From NCBI GenBank assembly GCA_035651455.1, contig DASRFR010000033.1:1-64000 (forward strand): a stretch of 64,000 nucleotides of DNA, written 5' to 3'. This document shows, in pieces, positions 1 to 8,038 of this stretch (positions are counted from its first letter, which is position 1; each line of letters opens with the position of its first letter). Both the position numbers and the translations under genes were made by a program. This DNA is from DASRFR01 sp035651455 (GTDB taxonomy: Bacteria; Acidobacteriota; Terriglobia; Terriglobales; Acidobacteriaceae). A model generated the notes under the pieces. It ran no database searches. It worked only from the letters and a program-made list of their open reading frames with translations, and was not told the DNA's origin.

Positions 1-501
1 GGGCTGTTTTCGGCCCCTAGCCTCCCGCTATAGTATAGGCATGCGCCGGTCAAAACGTTAATTCTGCCCTTGCCGACCTGCACCGCGACATGCTTCTCGC
101 CCCCGAATCTGTCTTCCGAGCAGAATCACTTAGCGGCACGCTCGCAACTCCTTCCACGGGCTAATTCTGCGTCGTCTCCGTAGCCGACACTGGCTTCAGT
201 AACGGCACCCTCGAGCCGCTGGTGGCCCCCCTCTTTGGCCTCATTCCGGCTAAGTGCACACTTCCTTACCACTCCTCCTCACTTATGCACCAGAGAGCGT
301 GATACAGACTGTATAACATCTTAGAGTACATGCACATACGTAATTCGTTACAGTGGGAAGTGTCCATACATCCACTCTGGAAGTGCGTTCACGAAGGAAC
401 TTCGTTCGGTCGTCAATACGTGAAAACGTGGGTCAGAGCGGAGCGAAGAGAGGGATTGAGTTTCGTTGACATAGGCCGGAATTATGGCTTTGACAAACCC
501 A
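1..501. other. Stretch without a recognisable gene
   Basis: I see no convincing coding region here on either strand. Open frames are short, start in poor contexts and resemble nothing I know. The stretch lies downstream of crcB and is the leftmost visible part of the presumed mobile element, so a gene cut by the window edge cannot be excluded. Confidence 0.4.
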
Positions 502-879
502 CTAGCGCGAATTGTGCAGCCAAATCCCAAGGCTGACGGCGACCAAGCAAAGGGCATTGTTTAGGGCCAGATTGAGTACAAACATGGCAGTTCGCCCCTC
601 ATGCCAGTAGCCCAAGCTCTCATAGGCAAACGCTGAAAAGGTTGTGAACGCTCCACAAAAGCCTGTTGCCGCAAACAGCCTCCAGTAGTCGTGTTCGTGG
701 TCTGCCGACCAAGTGAGTACCCACCCAACAAGCAAACTGCCCAGTACGTTGACCAGTAGAGTGCCGTATGGAAATCCATGGTGATATGAGAGTTCGGAAG
801 AATAGTGAGTGATGAGAAATCGAAGAATCGCGCCAAGAACTGCGCCGATTGAGAGGTACAGAATGCCTGTAGTCACCAT
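502..879 (-). CDS. crcB: Fluoride ion channel CrcB (Fluc family)
   Basis: This is a 125-residue integral membrane protein of the CrcB/Fluc family, which exports fluoride through a dual-topology dimer. Visible family marks are the early G-A-x-L-R motif near residues 15-20, GTLLVNVLGSLLVG in the second helix (about 39-52), the GFCGAFTTFSAF stretch (about 73-84) that supplies polar and Phe residues of the pore, and a last hydrophobic helix. Four hydrophobic segments and the length are normal for the family. The ATG at 877-879 has a strong AGGAGG site a few bases upstream. A fluoride riboswitch lies directly in front, which independently supports the function. The gene sits alone in the presumed mobile element. 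Confidence 0.95.
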   Translation of the reverse strand: MVTTGILYLSIGAVLGAILRFLITHYSSELSYHHGFPYGTLLVNVLGSLLVGWVLTWSADHEHDYWRLFAATGFCGAFTTFSAFAYESLGYWHEGRTAMFVLNLALNNALCLVAVSLGIWLHNSR

Positions 880-883
880 GGGC

Positions 884-945
884 CTCCTACGCTGGAATGG
901 TAGGAGTCATCAGCCCGTGGGCGGTTGTAGGCGAACTCCATCGCC
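884..945 (-). promoter_or_regulatory. Fluoride riboswitch (crcB motif) with SD-sequestering hairpin
   Basis: Read on the minus strand, the leader has the crcB-motif layout. GGCGA (941-945) can form the pseudoknot with TCGCC (930-934). P1 pairs GGAGT (935-939) with ACTCC (903-907). P2 is GCCC (919-922) with GGGC (913-916), followed by the conserved TGATG (908-912). A competing 7-bp hairpin pairs CTCCTAC (900-906) with GTAGGAG (884-890), which is the ribosome-binding site of crcB. P1 and this hairpin share ACTCC, so fluoride binding should free the ribosome site: a translational ON switch. The motif is read directly from the sequence; the switching mechanism is inferred. Confidence 0.92.
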
Positions 946-956
946 TTACCCAAATT

Positions 957-1100
957 CTACTTGGTTTTACGCTTTCGTGTTCGGGTCTCCGCTTTTGTTG
1001 GTGGCTTCACCTTGAGCACGTCCGCCATCACTTCCTTGAATGGGAGTGGAATATGAGGGATGGGCTTCGAGTTCGTAATTCTTTTTGGCTGCTCTTTCAT
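957..1100 (-). CDS. Small basic protein of unknown function (47 aa)
   Basis: A 47-residue open frame starts at ATG 1098-1100 and ends with TAG at 957-959, just upstream of the fluoride riboswitch. It contains an IPLPFKEVMADVLKVKPP core followed by a Lys/Arg/Thr-rich tail. Short proteins with a similar 'PFKEV...LLKVKPP' core occur in many bacterial genomes, as I remember them, without known function. A GGAG lies about 14 bases upstream of the ATG, which is longer than ideal. It could be the last intact part of a larger decayed unit, because the sequence upstream contains frameshifted coding-like stretches. Confidence 0.45.
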   Translation of the reverse strand: MKEQPKRITNSKPIPHIPLPFKEVMADVLKVKPPTKAETRTRKRKTK

Positions 1101-1218
1101 TTGCTGCGGTAATTCTCCGGTTAGAAATCCAGCGCGTTTAGCAAATCATACGTGTTGATGTACTTAACTTCCATTGCTGTGCAAATAGTCGGCAATTTTA
1201 TTTTGGATTTGAACTTCC

Positions 1219-1543
1219 TCAGGGATTCCTGTGTAACGACGACTCCAGCATTTTTGTCGACATAGGCCCATCATTGTCGTGCTGTCGACACTGTTCTTCC
1301 AGCCACGAAAGACCTGCATCGATGTTACCGAGGCCAGTTTCCACCAGCGCCACATCGTCGGAGATATCTTCTGAGGACCTCTTTTCTATGTTGTTGGAGC
1401 TCCGCGACCAACTTCAATACTTGGTTCTTTGTCGCGGCAGGTACCCGAACTTGAACATCGTCCAAGGGAAAGCCACTCTCGCCACACATTCCGCGAGAGG
1501 GTTGGCTAGGGTTTCGTTTTCCGAATATGACAATAGGCACCAT
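1219..1543 (-). pseudogene. Possible decayed gene fragment
   Basis: Two minus-strand frames here each look protein-like but are out of register. The first (from 1543) includes a DDVQVRVPAATKNQVLKLV stretch and an amphipathic KLVAELQQHRKEV segment. The second, entered after a frame change near 1390, reads SDDVALVETGLGNIDAGL followed by SWLEEQC and stops at 1219. The second part faintly recalls a TPR helix pair. I cannot name a family. The call rests only on composition and on the switch of plausible frame. Confidence 0.22.
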
Positions 1544-1814
1544 ACATCGCCTGAGCTACACGATATTGTTGACTGACAGTTGTAGGCGCTCCTATTCCTT
1601 CGCTGCTACCTCTGGCGTTGGCGGCCCTTGGCTTTCCCGTATAAAGCGATAACCTGAAGCGCAAGGTAATTCACAGGAAGGATCATCGTGAAGGCTTGTT
1701 AGACGGAAATTGGGAGAAACTGGAAAATTGTCTAAAGTTCCTGTTGTTGGGCCTGTGTTTGAGTCGGGCATTGTTCCGTCGAAAAGCTAAAAGAGACGTA
1801 AACCAAAGTGGGCG

Positions 1815-1850
1815 AAAAAAAGCCTCCGGCGGTGATGAATAACCGGAGGC
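1815..1850 (-). terminator. Rho-independent terminator
   Basis: A perfect 8-bp stem (1843-1850 with 1822-1829, GCCTCCGG/CCGGAGGC) is followed on the minus strand by seven T (1821 down to 1815). It lies 31 bases past the stop of the small gene at 1881-2081 and marks the end of that transcription unit. Confidence 0.85.
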
Positions 1851-1880
1851 GCAACAGGAGGCGAACCGCGGACGTGTTTT

Positions 1881-2081
1881 TTAGCCAGCTTTTAGCTCGG
1901 GGAAATCTTCCAGGCGTACGGTTGCAACAGATTCAGGAGCATTCAGGGCCTTATCCGCTAACATTAGCCAGCGATGTCCCTCTTGCGAACCCTTGTCCGG
2001 GTACTTCGGAACTCGCGGAGACTTAGGGTGCGAAGTTGATTTCGCTCTTTTCATTACCTTGAGTTTTCTGCCTTGCTTCAC
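1881..2081 (-). CDS. Small hypothetical protein (66 aa), own operator and terminator
   Basis: A 66-residue frame starts at GTG 2079-2081 with GGGAG eight bases upstream; an ATG ten codons in (MKRAKSTSHP) is the alternative start. The N-terminal third is basic and Pro-rich (HPKSPRVPKYPDKGSQ), the C-terminal half is acidic and helix-prone (GHRWLMLADKALNAPESVATV). I do not recognise the family. Gene status is supported by context: a perfect inverted repeat at 2135-2154 lies in the promoter region, and a strong intrinsic terminator follows at 1815-1850, giving a complete monocistronic unit of about 330 bases. The basic N-terminus would fit nucleic-acid binding, but that is only a guess. Confidence 0.55.
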   Translation of the reverse strand: MKQGRKLKVMKRAKSTSHPKSPRVPKYPDKGSQEGHRWLMLADKALNAPESVATVRLEDFPELKAG

Positions 2082-2134
2082 CTGAATTGCTCCCTACGTT
2101 TTTTTGGCAGGTTTAGGATGCCGGAACTCAGCCT

Positions 2135-2154
2135 TATGTACCATAGGGTACATA
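2135..2154. promoter_or_regulatory. Operator-like perfect inverted repeat
   Basis: TATGTACC and GGTACATA form a perfect 8-bp inverted repeat separated by four bases, 54 bases upstream of the GTG of the small gene at 1881-2081. The half-site GGTAC recurs upstream of the gene at 3070-3234. A dimeric repressor site is the simplest reading; the regulator is unknown. Confidence 0.5.
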
Positions 2155-2707
2155 CTGTATATTTGAATCGGGTGATGTACGTTCGCCAGCATGTCGCGCT
2201 CGCGTAATGGACGAAAGTCCCCACGGAAGGCCGGGTAGGCCAGCCGAGAGAGACGAAGGGCCAGCGCCGTTGTCTCTGGACGAGGACGTGGATTATTCCC
2301 ACACATCGCGCTTGAAATATTACGTCTCGCTAGCTGATCAAATTCTCAGAACTGACAAATCACAAAGGAACTGAACACGAAAAAGAGCCTATTTTGTTGC
2401 GCCACAGAATAGGCTTCCCAAGAGATTCAATGAACCGTGAGCAGTAAGAGTGTAGCGCAGAATGGACGCACGTCTAAAAACCCCCCCGACTCTCACTGGG
2501 AAAGTCAAGGGTGGGCTCCTGCCCTCTTTCTTTGACGGCCAAGTCAAGGAGGGAAGGGCAGGACAGCAATGTTTCACCCTTGGTGATTAAGCAAGGCTTA
2601 AAGTTCCCGATCTTTCTTCAGGCTGATCTGAAGTGACGACGCAAAAAAGGAGGTTGTGTCCAACTGCGTTTTCCGTTGGCGAGAACAACCCAACTCTGAC
2701 TAGACGG

Positions 2708-3080
2708 TTAACCTGAAATTTTGCTGCTCTCGGTGCGAACCATTTCGATGAGAACCTCTGCGCCTTCCACACCATAGAGGAAAGCGTCCGCTTCAATCGG
2801 TGGGCGCTCATAAGGATATTCTTGATTGCAATGATGCGACCCTGAGGACACACAGCGCGGAAGCGTTGCGCTACTTTTCGCCTAACATCGAGTGCCATCG
2901 AATAGCAAAACAATAGCACATCGCAGTCAGCATTTTGAATGTGGGAGATTGCAGTCTCCACATCAGATGCAGTGAGGACATGGAAGCCCTCGCGTTCCAG
3001 GACTGCTTCACGAAGCGAAAGCAATTGCGGATCATCACCGACCGAAACGAGCGTTGTTCTTTTTTTCTTTTAGGCGGCAT
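2708..3080 (-). pseudogene. Receiver-domain (response-regulator-like) protein, frameshifted
   Basis: Three frames must be joined to read a receiver-like protein of about 124 residues: MPPKRKK from 3080; then TTLVSVGDDPQLLSLREAV and onward, reached by adding one A in the A7 tract near 3058-3064; then EYPYERPPIEADAFLYGVEG after a second shift near 2820-2830, ending at 2708. The beta-alpha pattern of a CheY-like fold is clear (SVGDDPQLL, CDVLLFCYSM, GRIIAI). The usual phosphoacceptor Asp position reads Cys (LLFCYS), a variant I recall from acidobacterial stand-alone receivers. The start ATG overlaps the stop of the 54-aa gene upstream. Two independent shifts favour decay over sequencing error, but an assembly error in the A-tract is possible. 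Confidence 0.6.
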
Positions 3081-3234
3081 GGCCGTTCACGGTTGGCCCA
3101 TTCCGCTGCTCGGCTTCTAAAGCCTTATCCAGTTCCTCGGTGAGTTCAATCAGTCGTTTCGGATCAGTTTCCCTTGATAATTCTTCCGCAATGTCGCGCC
3201 ATGTGCGTATGAGTTTCATGTCAGCTTGCGACAT
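3070..3234 (-). CDS. Small acidic helical protein (54 aa)
   Basis: A 54-residue frame starts at ATG 3232-3234 behind a GAGGGAAG ribosome site and ends with TAA at 3070-3072. It reads as one helical unit with the core TWRDIAEELSRETDPKRL and ELTEELDKALE, no membrane segment and no Cys. In acidobacteria I recall such short proteins encoded just ahead of stand-alone receiver proteins. Here the stop codon overlaps the start of the receiver pseudogene, so the two were translationally coupled. Function unknown. Confidence 0.6.
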   Translation of the reverse strand: MSQADMKLIRTWRDIAEELSRETDPKRLIELTEELDKALEAEQRNGPTVNGHAA

Positions 3235-3261
3235 GTTTTCTTCCCTCTGAAATCTATCCTG

Positions 3262-3284
3262 GGTACGATATTGTACCGTATACG
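3262..3284. promoter_or_regulatory. Operator-like palindromes upstream of the 54-aa gene
   Basis: GGTAC (3262-3266) and GTACC (3273-3277) form an inverted repeat with a six-base spacer, followed at once by the 8-bp palindrome CGTATACG (3277-3284). They lie 28-50 bases upstream of the ATG at 3234, where a promoter is expected. The GGTAC half-site is shared with the repeat at 2135-2154. Confidence 0.4.
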
Positions 3285-3623
3285 ATAAAACCTAGATCGA
3301 GAAAAGGACTGCGCGAATGTGTTCACACGCTGCTCTGAGCCCTTGGCAGTCTTAAGGAAACGAAATGCAAGTGTGCATCAAACTGTGTTGGGCGGAGAAA
3401 AGCCCACCCCAAACTCTCAAGTAAACGGCGGGCCTAATGAACCCCATTCTGCCTGCTCGACGACTGACCAGGGAGCACTGAAGCGAGGCCACTGAAGCTG
3501 AGTAAACACCCGTTGGGTGTGGCATTCCAGGGGCCCTTTGTACTAGGGCCTGTAGTAGCGGCCGATAATCTCAAGCTGCTTGAAAACCACTGCTCTGCCC
3601 ACTGCTCAGTTTTACTGCACAAT

Positions 3624-3902
3624 TTACTGCACAATGGCTCCCAAGTGAGCCCAAATAACCCGATTGTGCAGGAATTTTCTGACTGTATCCAACTGAAAAG
3701 AAAGATTCCGATAACTGGCTTTAGTTGCGGGGATGGATTTGGTCAGGACCTCCTGCATGGTGTCTTCGGCGTCCTGCCGATGGCCGCACACTTTCATGCT
3801 GAACGAAAATACGGCGTTCTGCAGAAGTGCAATAGCCTGTCCGACCCCAGCTTCATCTCCGCCTTGCAGGAGGGCAACTGCCTGCTCGATCTCCGGCCGC
3901 AT
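3624..3902 (-). pseudogene. Truncated ECF sigma factor (region 2 only)
   Basis: From ATG 3900-3902 the frame gives MRPEIEQAVALLQGG and then the sigma-70 region 2 signature VFSFSMKVCGH, QDAEDTMQEVLTKS (about residues 40-65). ECF factors continue with the -10-binding helices and a region 4 helix-turn-helix; here similarity stops after about 65 residues and the frame ends with an unrelated tail (RNLSFQLDTVRKFLHNRV) at 3624. Region 4 is missing, so it cannot work as a normal sigma factor. The open frame continues upstream without a stop into the PQQ-propeller remnant, which makes a spurious fusion frame. Confidence 0.6.
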
Positions 3903-3980
3903 CGCTTCAAATTTAGCATGCAGGCACGCTTGGCCGCCGGGCGTGATACTTATCATACGGTTTGTGGCAACGGGCGCGCC

Positions 3981-4188
3981 GAAGGCGTACAACTTTTCAT
4001 CGTCCGAGACGACATAGACCACACGATCGGCGACGCGGGTGAGGAATACCCCGCCGGTGGCGTAGCTCCAGAGCTTCTTCCCTTTTTTTGGTTGCCAGCG
4101 CGAACACGTTGCTCCCTTGCGGGCCAACGTAGACCGCCCTATTCGCCACCGGATGAATATGCCAATCCAGCTTTGCCACCGGGATCAT
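3981..4188 (-). pseudogene. PQQ-type beta-propeller fragment, frameshifted
   Basis: Two frames combine into the end of a PQQ-like propeller: VAKLDWHIHPVANRAVYVGP and GSNVFALATKK, then after removing one A from the A7 tract (about 4085-4091) GKKLWSYATGGVFLTRVADR and VVYVVSDDEKLYAF. The pattern of small-residue turn, hydrophobic strand, 'G-x-x-x-ALA' and 'G-x-LWSY' is the classic PQQ blade repeat. No start, signal peptide or further blades are visible, so this is a remnant of a secreted propeller or of a kinase-propeller fusion. Confidence 0.55.
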
Positions 4189-4384
4189 AGGTAGCTACAG
4201 CAATACTGTTGTCGAATGTACTGTCGCCGCGTCCCTCAAGCACTTACGGGATCGCCCGAACCGTCATCGCAGACCTGGAGGGTACGAGCGCCGCAATTGT
4301 CTTTTCTATATCGTGGCGTCGTTACCCGGATAGTCACAAACTACCGAACGGCAGGGGCGAGCTGCGTTTTCTGCAGAGAAACAT

Positions 4385-4404
4385 GGGCGAGTCGAAACTC
4401 GCCC
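4385..4404. terminator. Strong hairpin downstream of the Kelch gene
   Basis: GGGCGAGT and ACTCGCCC form a perfect 8-bp stem closed by a CGAA tetraloop, 23 bases past the stop of the Kelch gene. On the minus strand a weakly T-rich stretch (ATGTTTCT) follows. It probably acts as a terminator or 3'-end stabiliser. Confidence 0.55.
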
Positions 4405-4426
4405 TTCATTTTCGTAACCTCCCGCA

Positions 4427-5554
4427 TCAATAAATTTCGGCGCTGCTGAGTGCATTGTTCCCGTTATCACCACCCGCTGCGAGCGCGTGGCCGTTGGTGA
4501 GCAGGATCAGATTGTGGTCCACCCGAGCGCTGTTCATGCTGCTGGCGCTTGTCCAGGTTCCCGTCGTAGGGTTGTAGGTCACGCAAGTCGCTAAAACGGT
4601 AGTGCCGTTTGAGGTAACGTTGGTCCCCCCTGCGACCAGCACGGAGCCTGTGGACAGCAACACGGCAGCATGCTCCTGGCGGTTCGATGGCATATTTCCT
4701 GTCGCCGAGTAGGTCCCGGTTGAGGAATTGTAAAGCTCGGCCTTCTGAATGCTTATCCCGTTGACATTCTCTCCTCCTGCCATGAGTACCAGGCCATTTT
4801 GCAACAGGGAGGCAGTGTGGCCGGAACGAGGCGTAATTAGCCTTCCAGTCAAGCTGAAGGCTCCTGTGGCGAAGTTGTACAGTTCTGAACTGCCCAGCGC
4901 ATCACTAGCAGCCGTCTGTCCGCCCGCGACCAGAACCTTTCCGTTGGTCAGCACGGTAGCAGTCATTGCCATTCGTGCGGCCCGAAGAGACCCTGTGGGA
5001 CTCCACTTTCCGGTGCTGGGATTGTAAAGCTCTGATGCGGTGGTCACTGCGAGGCAGCCGTTGACGCCATACGAGGTGCAACCACCGGCGACGAGAACGT
5101 TACCACTCGACAGGAGCACGGCCACGAACTCTGCGCGTCCCCTAAGCATTGAGCCAGTTGTAGTCCATGTTCCGTTCGAAGGGTTGTAGATTTCCGCGCT
5201 TGCTGTCGTGCTGCCCAGACAATCGCTGTTGATGCATCCACCCATGGCGAGCACTTTGCCATTTGCGAGAAGCACAGCCCGCGCGCTGCTGCGGGCCACA
5301 TTCAGGTTTCCGGTTGAACTCCAGGCACCCGAGGCAGAACTATAAAGTTCGCTGGAGGCCAATGGGACGTTGTTATTGCTCCCGCCAGCGACCAGCACGT
5401 AACCGCTGGGAAGAAGTACAGCCGCGTGACTGCCACGGGCGGACCGCATGCTGCCTGTCGAACTCCAGGATGCAAAGCTGAGGGTGGTTGTCAGAACGAG
5501 CGCCATCATGGGCACAATTCTGGACGCGAGTGTGTGCGAGCACAGAAATTTCAT
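4427..5554 (-). CDS. Secreted Kelch-repeat beta-propeller protein
   Basis: The start is ATG 5552-5554, because AAGGAGG lies six bases upstream and the following residues form a signal peptide (MKFLCSHTLASRIVPMMALV, then an Ala/Ser cut region); codons further upstream are leader. The mature part (about 350 residues) has seven repeats of the form 'GxMxxARxxHxAxLLxxGxVLVAGG...SAEIYNPxTGTWxxT', the acidobacterial Kelch/galactose-oxidase-type blade. The last repeat stops at SSAEIY and the first begins with WSSTGSM, so the missing strand is supplied by the N-terminus (velcro closure) and the propeller is complete. It is probably extracellular and substrate-binding; no catalytic domain is attached. 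Confidence 0.85.
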   Translation of the reverse strand: MKFLCSHTLASRIVPMMALVLTTTLSFASWSSTGSMRSARGSHAAVLLPSGYVLVAGGSNNNVPLASSELYSSASGAWSSTGNLNVARSSARAVLLANGKVLAMGGCINSDCLGSTTASAEIYNPSNGTWTTTGSMLRGRAEFVAVLLSSGNVLVAGGCTSYGVNGCLAVTTASELYNPSTGKWSPTGSLRAARMAMTATVLTNGKVLVAGGQTAASDALGSSELYNFATGAFSLTGRLITPRSGHTASLLQNGLVLMAGGENVNGISIQKAELYNSSTGTYSATGNMPSNRQEHAAVLLSTGSVLVAGGTNVTSNGTTVLATCVTYNPTTGTWTSASSMNSARVDHNLILLTNGHALAAGGDNGNNALSSAEIY

Positions 5555-6641
5555 GGGATCCTCCTTAAAGACACTGTGTTGCGACCTAGGCCCGAATGCG
5601 ATTGACTTGGCCTTGTGGCACCAGGAAACGCGGTGAACGCAGCATTGCAACTGTCAAGGCAATCCTCGAGCCAAATATAAAAAAATCAGCAAAGTCGAGG
5701 GAAACCGCACCCGTGGAACGACTTTGGCGAAAGGGAAATACTGCGGCTTGAGTTACGCCCTGCCGTCTCGTACAAAACTGTGGACCATAGCAAAGTAGAT
5801 TCTTGAACGGTGATTGTCGGGACAGCGGCTTGATATTCAAACAAGAGATTGCAGTCGGCGAACCCCTGAAAAACGCAAGCCGCCGAAAACAGTTCCGCGC
5901 CAGCACGAGGTCGATTTCAGTTTTGACGCAGGCGCGCATTTAGGCCTCGCGCCAACCCATGCATCGGAATCAGCACGGTTTTTCGTCCGGGCCGCTCCAG
6001 CACTTCGAAAGAGTGAGGCCGGTATCGCCGGCATCTGCAATCACGCTCAAACGATGGAGAGAATCTGTTAACGGAAACAGGGGCGAGGGCATTCAAGATC
6101 ATGGCGGAATTGACGGAATAGGCGAATAGGCGGTCTCGCGATGTCCTATTTATCGTCGTAACAGGGTTCCTGTGACACAGATCACCAGCAGATGTGATGA
6201 CGCTCACAGTTTTCTTTAAAAGTTTCTACAGTGTTCTCCAGAGCCTGCCCTACTGCTTCCAAAAAAGCTGAGATCGTACGAAAGCTGCCTCGTTTGTAGA
6301 AGTCCGTGAACGGTCGTGCACCAATGTGGGAATTCGATTTTGGGGTGGGCTGGGACCCCAACCACGCCAGTGATCACTTGATAGTTAAGTTTATGTTAGG
6401 ACGACGGTTTAGTTGGGGCCCGACGGAAGCGTTAATAGGCCGCCTCAACCCCTACCACCTCGCCAGAGTGACTAACCAACTGCCAATCTTTGAACTGCCT
6501 TTTGCCATAGGTGTGCTTCCCGCTTAACTTCGAATCCGGCATGGCCAAGCTTCCCCCTATGCCCTTCCTGCGTCGCAACTTGCCGCAAAATCGACCCGTA
6601 TTGATGGCGGCCCCTTTGGCAGCAACGGGAGCGTCACTGCG
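5555..6641. other. Gene-poor stretch
   Basis: About 1.1 kb upstream of the Kelch gene with no convincing gene. Open frames occur on both strands with unrelated, low-complexity or Arg/Ser-rich translations, which suggests non-coding or decayed DNA. It leads directly into the repeat array. Confidence 0.4.
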
Positions 6642-7620
6642 CAACTTTTGACCGTACATGGGCCTAAGTCATGCTTGCAGCGGGACTCGGGCCCGTCACG
6701 TTCAAGATGAGCAGGAACACAAGGGTTACGCGGCCTAAACGCTGCTCTGCAGTGCCAGAGATTGTCGCAACTGGAGAGCGCCGTCGCCCAAGTTTTGACC
6801 CTACGCTGGCGCATGTCATGCTGGGAGCCGGTACCCGACTCTGGGCACTGGGCCTCAATGATGAGCGAGAACACAGGACCCCGCTAGGCGAGACTTACCG
6901 GCAAGCTGGAGTCTGTTTAATTACAGAGCATAGTTGTCCCAAGTTTTGGCCCTATACCGGCACGTGTCATGCTGGATGCGGGTAAGAGAGTTTGGTTCAG
7001 GGGGGCGCCAATGATGACAGGATCAAAGGGCTTACTTGAAAGAGCTTCCAGGCGCTTTTTCACCTGGAGAGCACGGTGCCACGGTGCCCCAACTTTGACC
7101 CTACACGCTCATGCCATGCGGGCAATGTGTTTGGCGCAGACATTAACAATGAAGCAGAACGAGGCTTTGGGCTGCAAAAGGGGTACCGAAACGCCAGGCT
7201 GTCCGCCTGGAGAGCACTGCTGGCACAAGTTTTGACCCTACGCTGGCGTATGTCACGCTGCAAGCGGTATGGGGATCTCGGCCGGTGCACCGGAAGGTTT
7301 CGAAAGTCCTCACTAGAGGAATTGCCAGGGTTTTGTGGTGGCGAGCCATGCCTGGCTTGCACCTCGGTTTTGTCTTCCAGCGCAGGTCTTGGCCTCGAGT
7401 CGGAAAGCGAACCACAGCTCTTAGTTTTGAACCGGTCCGCGACAGTGCGATGCTGGATCGTCAGCGCAAGGTCGTGCAGCAGGTGAACGTAAATCAAGCA
7501 GAAAGGGGCGAGCACGATGGCACTACTTTAATAATCTCCGCCGCAAAAGGGCCGGGGGCGTATCGAGGCTGGCAGGAAACAACGCTAATTGGCACAAGTT
7601 TCAGGATCCAGCATCAGCCA
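6642..7620. repeat. Array of diverged ~150-bp repeats
   Basis: A box of about 38 bases, beginning CAAGTTTTGACCCTACGCTG and continuing with a GTCATGCTGG-like end, recurs at 6642, 6789, 6940, 7090 and 7226, so the period is about 147, 151, 150 and 136. Weaker relatives start near 7422 and 7595. A second short element, CTGGAGAGC, precedes the box near 6772, 7066 and 7208, and a third (GAGCGAGAACACAGG-like) lies near the middle of several units. Copies 2 and 5 match almost base for base over the box. No open frame runs through with constant phase, and the array ends about 200 bases before the recombinase operon. Confidence 0.65.
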
Positions 7621-7807
7621 GAGAGGCCCAGGATCAGCTCACAACTGTGCAGGTCTGAAAGATAGCACAAGCAAGATGCCACCACTCTCACAAATTGGCG
7701 TTGTAATAGCCACGAAGGCCTTTGCTTCATTTTTAGAGCCGAAACCGTAGGAAAGGTAATTACGCTGGAGGCGTCGCGCGGAGAGACAGCTTCCCGCGAT
7801 CGAACCC

Positions 7808-8038
7808 ATGAACAAAAGCACGTCTCGTAAGGACAAAATCAATCCTCAGCACTTTTGTGTCGACGATGGCTTGTCATTGTCTGGTATTGTGCAGGCCATC
7901 GTTGATGTCGGACAACAACGTAGTAGTATTCTCAGCTTTCTGCGCGAGGCATTAAAGGCCGGTGATAATGACAAGGCACTGGACTTGGCCCGCCAACTGT
8001 GTGGATTGACCAATGCAAAAAGTACTCGAATTCATTAG
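7808..8038 (+). CDS. Small protein encoded with the serine recombinase (76 aa)
   Basis: A 76-residue frame starts at ATG 7808 and overlaps the first 26 bases of the recombinase gene in another frame, so the two are almost certainly translated together. The polar N-terminus (MNKSTSRKDKINPQHF) is followed by two helices, GLSLSGIVQAIVDVGQQRSS and SFLREALKAGDNDKALDLAR, the latter TPR-like. I recall similar small genes next to acidobacterial serine recombinases but know no function. Recombination directionality factor or regulator is a reasonable guess from position alone. Confidence 0.65.
   Translation: MNKSTSRKDKINPQHFCVDDGLSLSGIVQAIVDVGQQRSSILSFLREALKAGDNDKALDLARQLCGLTNAKSTRIH

Noticed and set aside
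2094..2306. 70-codon minus-strand frame with a plausible-looking C-terminus
   Set aside because: It contains the perfect operator-like repeat at 2135-2154, has no good ribosome site, and the downstream small gene explains the region as its promoter.
3513..4190. 225-codon plus-strand frame
   Set aside because: It is the antisense shadow of the sigma factor and PQQ remnants, whose minus-strand motifs are clear; it has no family resemblance and a late Pro/Arg-rich tail.
6642..7620. Repeat array as integron attC sites or CRISPR
   Set aside because: No attC-like core sites (GTTRRRY and its complement) flank open cassettes, no tyrosine integrase is present, and the units are about 150 bases and too diverged for CRISPR.
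6557..7665. Several 60-150-codon frames on both strands in the repeat array
   Set aside because: They follow the repeat units, change frame from copy to copy and are rich in Arg, Ser and Cys, as expected of non-coding repeats.
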